Below are positions 59,256 through 64,000 of a stretch of DNA of 64,000 bases, piece after piece (position 1 is the stretch's first letter; the number at the start of each line of letters is the position of its first letter). Origin of the DNA: an uncultured Clostridia bacterium. GTDB lineage: Bacteria; Bacillota; Clostridia; Christensenellales; Borkfalkiaceae. The translations under genes and the position numbers were made by a program. The stretch is from contig CALWCH010000004.1 of assembly GCA_944376335.1 (NCBI GenBank), forward strand, positions 1-64,000. The letters run 5' to 3'. The notes below the pieces were generated by a model, which ran no database searches, was not told where the DNA came from, and saw only the letters and a program-made list of their open reading frames with translations.

Positions 59256-59284
59256 TTGCAATTTGTTTTCGGGCGTGGTATAAT
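59256..59284 (+). promoter_or_regulatory. Promoter of the rimP-nusA-infB operon
   Basis: TTGCAA (59256-59261) and TATAAT (59279-59284) are separated by 17 nt, giving a leader of about 75 nt before rimP. Confidence 0.88.
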
Positions 59285-59366
59285 CAAAACGCTTAATCGA
59301 GGAAACGGAGATTGAGAGCGGGCAGCCGCTCTCATCTTTCTTATTCGGAGTATTTTGGAGGCGTAA

Positions 59367-59822
59367 ATGAAAGTCAAACCCATCGCCGAAGTCGTCGCCT
59401 TTCTCGCCCCCGCGGCCGAGGAGGCGGGCGTGGAGCTCGTCGACGGCGCGTGGAACATGCGCGAAAAGTCCCTCACCCTCTATATCGATGCCGAGGGCGG
59501 CGTGGACCTCAATTTGTGCGAGCGCTTCCATCACGCGGCGGACGCGCTCTTAGATGAGCTCGACCCCACCTACGGCGTGCCCTATACGCTCAACTGCTCG
59601 TCTTTGGGGCTGGATTGGCCGATAAAAACAGACCGCGACTTTCAGCGCAGGCTGCACGAGAAGGTGGAAGTCAAACTCTTTGCCCCGCAGGACGGGAAGA
59701 AGGAATACGTCGGCGAGCTTACAGCTTTCGATGAGAACACCTTCACCATTTTCACGGAGAAGGGCGAAGTCACCTTCGAGCGGGCAAAGGCAGCAAAAGT
59801 TACCCTCTACATCGAGGTCTAA
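59367..59822 (+). CDS. rimP: Ribosome maturation factor RimP
   Basis: This 151-aa protein assists 30S subunit assembly. It shows the RimP pattern VELVDGAWN, LTLYIDAEGGVDLNLCERF, and PYTLNCSSLGLDWPIKTDRDFQR (a variant of the usual LEVSSPGLDRPL). A C-terminal SH3-like domain follows. It is first gene of the conserved rimP-nusA-ylxR-ylxQ-infB operon; the RBS is TTGGAGG. Confidence 0.95.
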   Translation: MKVKPIAEVVAFLAPAAEEAGVELVDGAWNMREKSLTLYIDAEGGVDLNLCERFHHAADALLDELDPTYGVPYTLNCSSLGLDWPIKTDRDFQRRLHEKVEVKLFAPQDGKKEYVGELTAFDENTFTIFTEKGEVTFERAKAAKVTLYIEV

Positions 59823-59858
59823 CCAATACGATAAGGTCATTTCGGAAGGAGTAAAACT

Positions 59859-61064
59859 ATGGTCAATAAAGATTTCTTTGCGGCGCTTGCCGATCTGGAG
59901 CGCGAGAAGGGCATCAGCGAACAGGTGTTTTTGGATGCGCTCTCTTCGGCGCTCGCCTCTGCCTACAAGAAGCAGTTCGAGGGCGAAACGGGCACCGTGG
60001 AGGTGCGCGCGGACGAGGAAAAGGGCACTCTCCGCTTCTTTTTGACGCACGTCGTCGTCGACAGTGAGGAGGCGCAGGAGGGGGAGATCACCCTCGAGGA
60101 CGCCCTTCTCATCAAAAAGACCGCCAAGGTGGGCGACGTCCTTTCCGAGGAATTTGTGCCCAAGGACTTCACGCGCATCGCCGCGCAGACCGCAAAGCAG
60201 GTCATTCTGCAGAAGATCCACGAGACGGAGCGCGACAACACGCTCTCCGAATTTTCCGATAAAGAGGGCGAGCTCATGAGCGGGCTCGTCCGCAAGATCG
60301 ATATGAAGAACGTCTATGTCGAGCTCGGCAAGGGGCAGATCGAGGGGCTCATGCTTCCGCAGGATCAAGTTCCCGGCGAGCGGTACGAGGCGGGCGACCG
60401 CATCAAGGTGTACGTCAAGCGCGTGAGAAGCGGCAGCCGCAACGCGCAGGTGCTCGTCTCCCGCACCGCCCCGGGGCTTGTAAAGCGCCTCTTTGAGGAG
60501 GAAGTGCCCGAAATAAAGCAGGGCACCGTGCTCGTCAAGTCCATCTCCCGCGAGGCGGGGCATAGAACCAAGATGGCAATCGCCTCCGAGGACCCCCGCG
60601 TCGACGCCGTCGGTGCGTGCGTGGGCAACAAGGGCGCGCGCGTCAACGCCGTCGTGCAGGAGCTGGGCGGCGAGAAGGTGGATATCATCCTCTGGAGCGA
60701 AAATCCCCTCGAATTCATCGCCAAAGCGCTCTCCCCCGCGACCGTCGTTTCGGTGACGCAGACGGGCGAAAAGTCGGCGATCGCCGTCGTGCCCGACGAT
60801 AAGCTCTCCCTCGCCATCGGCCGCGACGGGCAGAACGCCCGCCTGGCTGCGCGCCTCACGGGCTGGAAGATCGACGTCAAGAGCGAGTCTGTCGCCGCCA
60901 AGCTGGAGCAGCAGGCGAAGGAAGCGCAGGAAGCGCTCTCCGCGGCGCTCGAAAGCATGCCCGCGGCAGACGAAGCGCCCGCCGCCGGGGAAGGCGAGAC
61001 GATCGAGCCCGCCGTTCCTGCGGAAGCGGCTGCCGAAGCTCCCGCAGAGGGGACGGAGGAATAA
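59859..61064 (+). CDS. nusA: Transcription termination/antitermination factor NusA
   Basis: This 401-aa RNA polymerase-binding factor has an N-terminal polymerase-binding domain, an S1 domain near residues 135-200, and two KH domains. The KH motifs GNKGARVNAVVQELGGEKVDI and GRDGQNARLAARLTGWKIDV are both visible. The C-terminus is an Ala/Glu/Pro-rich acidic tail of about 45 residues, without the extra repeats of proteobacterial NusA. It abuts ylxR with no gap (TAA then ATG). Confidence 0.97.
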   Translation: MVNKDFFAALADLEREKGISEQVFLDALSSALASAYKKQFEGETGTVEVRADEEKGTLRFFLTHVVVDSEEAQEGEITLEDALLIKKTAKVGDVLSEEFVPKDFTRIAAQTAKQVILQKIHETERDNTLSEFSDKEGELMSGLVRKIDMKNVYVELGKGQIEGLMLPQDQVPGERYEAGDRIKVYVKRVRSGSRNAQVLVSRTAPGLVKRLFEEEVPEIKQGTVLVKSISREAGHRTKMAIASEDPRVDAVGACVGNKGARVNAVVQELGGEKVDIILWSENPLEFIAKALSPATVVSVTQTGEKSAIAVVPDDKLSLAIGRDGQNARLAARLTGWKIDVKSESVAAKLEQQAKEAQEALSAALESMPAADEAPAAGEGETIEPAVPAEAAAEAPAEGTEE

Positions 61065-61337
61065 ATGCCCGCGCAAAAGAAGATCCCCATGCGCACCTGC
61101 ATCGCCTGCCGCGAGGAAAAGCCCAAGAAGGAGATGCTGCGCATCGTGCGCAACGCGGCGGGGGAGATCAGGCTCGATCTTTCGGGCAAGCTCCCGGGGC
61201 GCGGGGCATATATCTGCAACAACGCGGCGTGCATCGCCCGCCTCAGAAAGCAGAAACTGCTGCACAAGACGTTCTCGTGCGAGGTGCCCGAGGCGGTGTA
61301 TGCGGGCATCGAAGAGGAGTTCAGCCGTGCGCAGTAA
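61065..61337 (+). CDS. ylxR: YlxR-family RNA-binding protein
   Basis: This 90-aa DUF448 protein has MRTCIACREEKPKKEMLRIVR near the start and GRGAYICNNAACI later, the conserved YlxR motifs. It is a small nucleic-acid-binding protein encoded between nusA and ylxQ. It overlaps ylxQ by 11 nt. Confidence 0.94.
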   Translation: MPAQKKIPMRTCIACREEKPKKEMLRIVRNAAGEIRLDLSGKLPGRGAYICNNAACIARLRKQKLLHKTFSCEVPEAVYAGIEEEFSRAQ

Positions 61338-61620
61338 GATCGCAAGCTATCTGGGCTTTGCAAGGCGCGCGGGGAAACTGACGCTCGGCATCAACGGTAC
61401 GGCGGCTTCGAGGAAGGTGTTCCTGCTCGTCGCGGACGTGACCGCATCCGAAAATTCCAAAAAAGAGATACAAAAGCTCAAAGAGCGCTTCTCCTGCCCC
61501 TTGATATGGGCGGAGGAGCTGGGCGCGATGACGGGCAAGGAGGGCTGCAAGCTCGCTGCCGTCCGCGACAGGGCTTTGGCGGACGCTATTTTGCGGGAAA
61601 GTCCCGAAGCGCCGCAATAA
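61327..61620 (+). CDS. ylxQ: YlxQ, L7Ae-family ribosomal-type protein
   Basis: This 97-aa K-turn-binding-type protein has the YlxQ start pattern ([19 protein letters not shown]). I use the GTG at 61327, 8 nt after GAGGAG; an ATG at 61300 would add nine residues without family support. It lies inside the end of ylxR. It is probably cotranscribed with infB after a small hairpin (GCCCC/GGGGC at about 61628) lacking a T-run. Confidence 0.9.
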   Translation: MRSKIASYLGFARRAGKLTLGINGTAASRKVFLLVADVTASENSKKEIQKLKERFSCPLIWAEELGAMTGKEGCKLAAVRDRALADAILRESPEAPQ

Positions 61621-61697
61621 AAAGAGCGCCCCTTCGGGGGCAAAACGAAGAAAGTTTAAGTCAGGCGGAGCGTTCCGCAAGAGGGTATGGAGGATCC

Positions 61698-64000
61698 ATG
61701 GCATACGAGAATATCGAAAAATTGAGCTCCCTTCTGGGGGATAACGAGATCAAGGCGCTCATGAAGGCGGTTCAGGGCAGCGAGAAGAAGCTTTCCGAGG
61801 TCTCGAGAAAACTCAGCGAGTGGGAGGCTGTCATCGGCCGCCGCAAGGCGGAAGAGGAGGCGCGCCGCAAGGAAGAAGAGGCGCGCATGGCCGAGGCAGA
61901 AGCGGTGCACGAAGCACCAGCACCCGAAAAGGAGCCTATAAAGCAGTCTGTGCAGTCTGTAAAGGAGACGGAAGCTCCCGCGGCGCCCGTTGCGGAAGTG
62001 CAGGCAGCGCCCGCGCCCGTACAGCCTGAAGCCGCCGCAGAGGCGCCCAAGGCCCCCGCAGGGGAGGAGCGCCCCGCCGAGCCCGCCCGTCCCGCACAGC
62101 CCGCGCAGAACGCGCAGCAGCGCCCCCTTCGCGACCGCCCGCGCGAGAACGCTCAAAGGACGGACCGCCCCGCCGCAAGGGACGGCCGCCCCACCTATCG
62201 GCCCGACCGTCCCGACCGCCCGCAGGGGCAGAGCACGCGCCCGCAGCAGGGTCAGCGTCCGCAGGGGCAGGGCTATCAGCAGCGCCCGCAGGGGCAGGGC
62301 ATGCGCCCGCAGCAGGGTCAGGGCGTAAGAGGCCCCCGTCCGCAGGGCACGGGCACGGCGGGTGCCCCCCGCTTCGTGCGCCCCGCAGCCCCCGCACCCG
62401 CACCGCAGGCGCCGAGAAGGGAATTCTCCGCACCCAAGAAATTTGAAAAGACGTACGTCGAAAAGCACCCCGTCAACAAGCGCGCGCTGCAGCGTCAGCA
62501 GGGCATGAACGTGGGCGACTTCGACGAAGATAAGAGCGGCTACCGTAAGGCGCGCTTTTCCAAGAAGGGCGTTAAGCGGGAGGCAAGCGCCATCAAGATC
62601 GACCACGCCGTCGTCACCAGCCGCGAGATCCCCATCAAGACGCTCTCGGAAAAGCTGGGCATCTCCGCCGTCGAGATCACCAAGCGCCTCTTCCGCGAGG
62701 GCGTGATGAAGACGGTCAACGAGTCTGTCGACTACGACAACGCGGCGTATATCGCCCTCGAGCTCGGCATCGACCTCGAATATAAACCCCCCAAGACGGC
62801 GGAGGACGCTCTTTTGGAGCAGTACGACAGCGCGGACGAAGCGGAAGTGCGCGTTCCCCGCGCGCCCGTCGTCACCGTCATGGGCCACGTCGACCACGGC
62901 AAGACGTCCCTCCTTGACGCCATCCGCAAGACCAACGTCACGGAGGGCGAGGCAGGCGGCATCACGCAGAGCATCGGCGCGTACACCGTCTCCTTCGGCG
63001 AGGGCAAGAAAGTTACCTTTATCGATACCCCCGGCCATGCGGCGTTCACCGCCATGCGTGCGCGCGGCGCGTCCGTCACGGATATCGTCGTGCTCGTCGT
63101 TGCGGCGGACGACGGCATCATGCCGCAGACGGTGGAGGCCATCAACCACGCAAAGGCGGCCGATGTGCCCATCATCGTCGCGATGAACAAGATGGATAAG
63201 CAGCAGGCCGACCCCGACAAGGTCAAGCAGGGCCTCATGAAGTACGACCTCGTGCCCGAGGAATGGGGCGGCGATGTCATCATCGTGCCCGTCTCCGCCA
63301 AGACGGGGCAGGGCATCGACGATCTTCTCGAAAACATTTGGCTGGTCGCCGAGATGCAGGAGCTCACCGCCAATCCCGACAGAAAGGCGAAGGGCGTCAT
63401 CATCGAGGCCAAGCTCGACAAGGGCAAGGGCCCCATGGCGAGCGTGCTCGTCCAGAACGGTACGCTGCACACGGGCGACAACCTCATTTCGGGCACCACG
63501 ATGGGCCGCGTCCGCGCGATGATCGACGACAAGGGCAGGACGGTCAAGGAGGCAGGGCCTTCGACTGCCGTCTCCGTGCTCGGCCTCGAGGACGTGCCCA
63601 ACGCGGGCGATACCATCTTCGCCGTCGAGCAGTCCCTCATGAAGCAGGTGCAGGAGGAGCGCAAGAATAAGCAGCGCGAATCCATGATCAAGGAGACGCA
63701 GAAAGTCACCCTCGACGACGTGTTCGCACAGGTCGCGGAGGGCAAGATGAAGGAGCTCAAGCTCATCGTCAAGGCCGATGTGCAGGGCTCGGTGGAGGCG
63801 GTGAGAAGCTCGCTCGAAAAGCTCGAAAACGAGGAAGTGCGCGTGCACGTCATCCACGCGGCCGCGGGCGCCATCACGGAGAGCGACGTCATGCTCGCCT
63901 CGAGCGCCAACGCCGTCATCATCGGCTTCAACGTCCGCCCCGACACCAAGGCCAAGCAGCTTGCAGAGCGCAGCAAGGTGGACGTGCGGCTCTATCGCAT
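61698..64000 (+). CDS. infB: Translation initiation factor IF-2 (3' end beyond window)
   Basis: The first 767 codons of infB are present; the gene runs off the right edge. The amino terminus has a short conserved helical domain, then a long low-complexity linker rich in Ala, Pro, Gln and Arg, including PQGQ/RPQQGQ-type repeats (about residues 170-225). The IF2_N domain ([14 protein letters not shown]) and the GTPase follow: G1 GHVDHGKT (395-402), G3 [10 protein letters not shown]4 NKMD. Domain II and the start of domain III are also visible. The ATG follows TATGGAGGA. Confidence 0.97.
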   Translation, partial: MAYENIEKLSSLLGDNEIKALMKAVQGSEKKLSEVSRKLSEWEAVIGRRKAEEEARRKEEEARMAEAEAVHEAPAPEKEPIKQSVQSVKETEAPAAPVAEVQAAPAPVQPEAAAEAPKAPAGEERPAEPARPAQPAQNAQQRPLRDRPRENAQRTDRPAARDGRPTYRPDRPDRPQGQSTRPQQGQRPQGQGYQQRPQGQGMRPQQGQGVRGPRPQGTGTAGAPRFVRPAAPAPAPQAPRREFSAPKKFEKTYVEKHPVNKRALQRQQGMNVGDFDEDKSGYRKARFSKKGVKREASAIKIDHAVVTSREIPIKTLSEKLGISAVEITKRLFREGVMKTVNESVDYDNAAYIALELGIDLEYKPPKTAEDALLEQYDSADEAEVRVPRAPVVTVMGHVDHGKTSLLDAIRKTNVTEGEAGGITQSIGAYTVSFGEGKKVTFIDTPGHAAFTAMRARGASVTDIVVLVVAADDGIMPQTVEAINHAKAADVPIIVAMNKMDKQQADPDKVKQGLMKYDLVPEEWGGDVIIVPVSAKTGQGIDDLLENIWLVAEMQELTANPDRKAKGVIIEAKLDKGKGPMASVLVQNGTLHTGDNLISGTTMGRVRAMIDDKGRTVKEAGPSTAVSVLGLEDVPNAGDTIFAVEQSLMKQVQEERKNKQRESMIKETQKVTLDDVFAQVAEGKMKELKLIVKADVQGSVEAVRSSLEKLENEEVRVHVIHAAAGAITESDVMLASSANAVIIGFNVRPDTKAKQLAERSKVDVRLYR

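Noticed and set aside
61656..63857. 733-aa minus-strand frame opposite infB
   Set aside because: Shadow of the infB coding sequence, which has clear GTPase motifs.

Overview
The window is about 60% GC and reads as chromosomal DNA of an anaerobic Clostridia-type Firmicute, probably an uncultivated gut lineage. That placement is an inference from gene content and order: AddAB rather than RecBCD, tilS-hpt, a PyrR-headed pyrimidine operon with a two-subunit (PyrD/PyrK) dihydroorotate dehydrogenase, NfnAB electron bifurcation, rubrerythrin, DegV, a heterodimeric BmrCD-like exporter, and the gene string nrdR-ispG-polC(like)-rimP-nusA-ylxR-ylxQ-infB. Genes are dense and often overlap by 1-14 nt. Many promoters have clear -35/-10 boxes with 17-nt spacing.

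Layout. 1-1.3 kb: a strong terminator, an IS200-type insertion sequence, and a minus-strand tRNA cluster (fMet, Met, Glu). 1.4-3.9 kb: tilS, hpt, flavin reductase. 3.9-9.3 kb, minus strand: a metal-responsive arsR-HMA-P1B ATPase operon and a Ca2+-type P-ATPase. 9.5-10.5 kb: an orphan lipoprotein. 10.7-17.0 kb: addB-addA. 17.1-20.7 kb: a membrane protein, rubrerythrin, two tiny genes, and an HtrA-like lipoprotein protease with 17 nine-residue repeats. 20.8-22.0 kb: cysteine desulfidase. 22.1-23.1 kb: about 1 kb without a credible gene, packed with hairpin repeats and partial copies of an adjacent tRNA-Gly gene and its terminator. 23.4-27.9 kb: a small ORF, a MarR repressor with a palindromic operator, and a two-gene ABC exporter. 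27.9-30.2 kb: a DUF4143 ATPase and a metallophosphoesterase. 30.2-37.3 kb: pyrRBCFK-x-y-DE with a leader terminator. 37.4-41.1 kb: grpE-dnaK-dnaJ. 41.1-48.2 kb: a TIGR04076 protein, NfnAB, DegV, and a GltS/acyltransferase/HAD operon. 48.5-53.8 kb: tRNA-Ala, an AT-rich gene remnant, then a five-gene envelope locus of unknown role (zinc-ribbon/TPR protein, SPFH-SHOCT protein, membrane/coiled-coil protein, two paralogous membrane proteins). One of the paralogues carries an in-frame amber codon. 54-56 kb: asnA and tcdA. 56-64 kb: nrdR, ispG, a PolC-like protein lacking its polymerase, then the rimP-infB translation operon, which runs off the window end.

Points most worth attention: (1) the polC locus encodes only the N-terminal, OB and DEDDh exonuclease regions; (2) the 22.1-23.1 kb array of tRNA-Gly-derived tandem copies and interspersed about 47-bp hairpin elements; (3) the SPFH locus with its TAG-interrupted paralogue; (4) two tandem small membrane proteins embedded in the pyr operon; (5) genes whose promoter places the transcription start at or next to the start codon (tilS, metallophosphoesterase), suggesting leaderless mRNAs.
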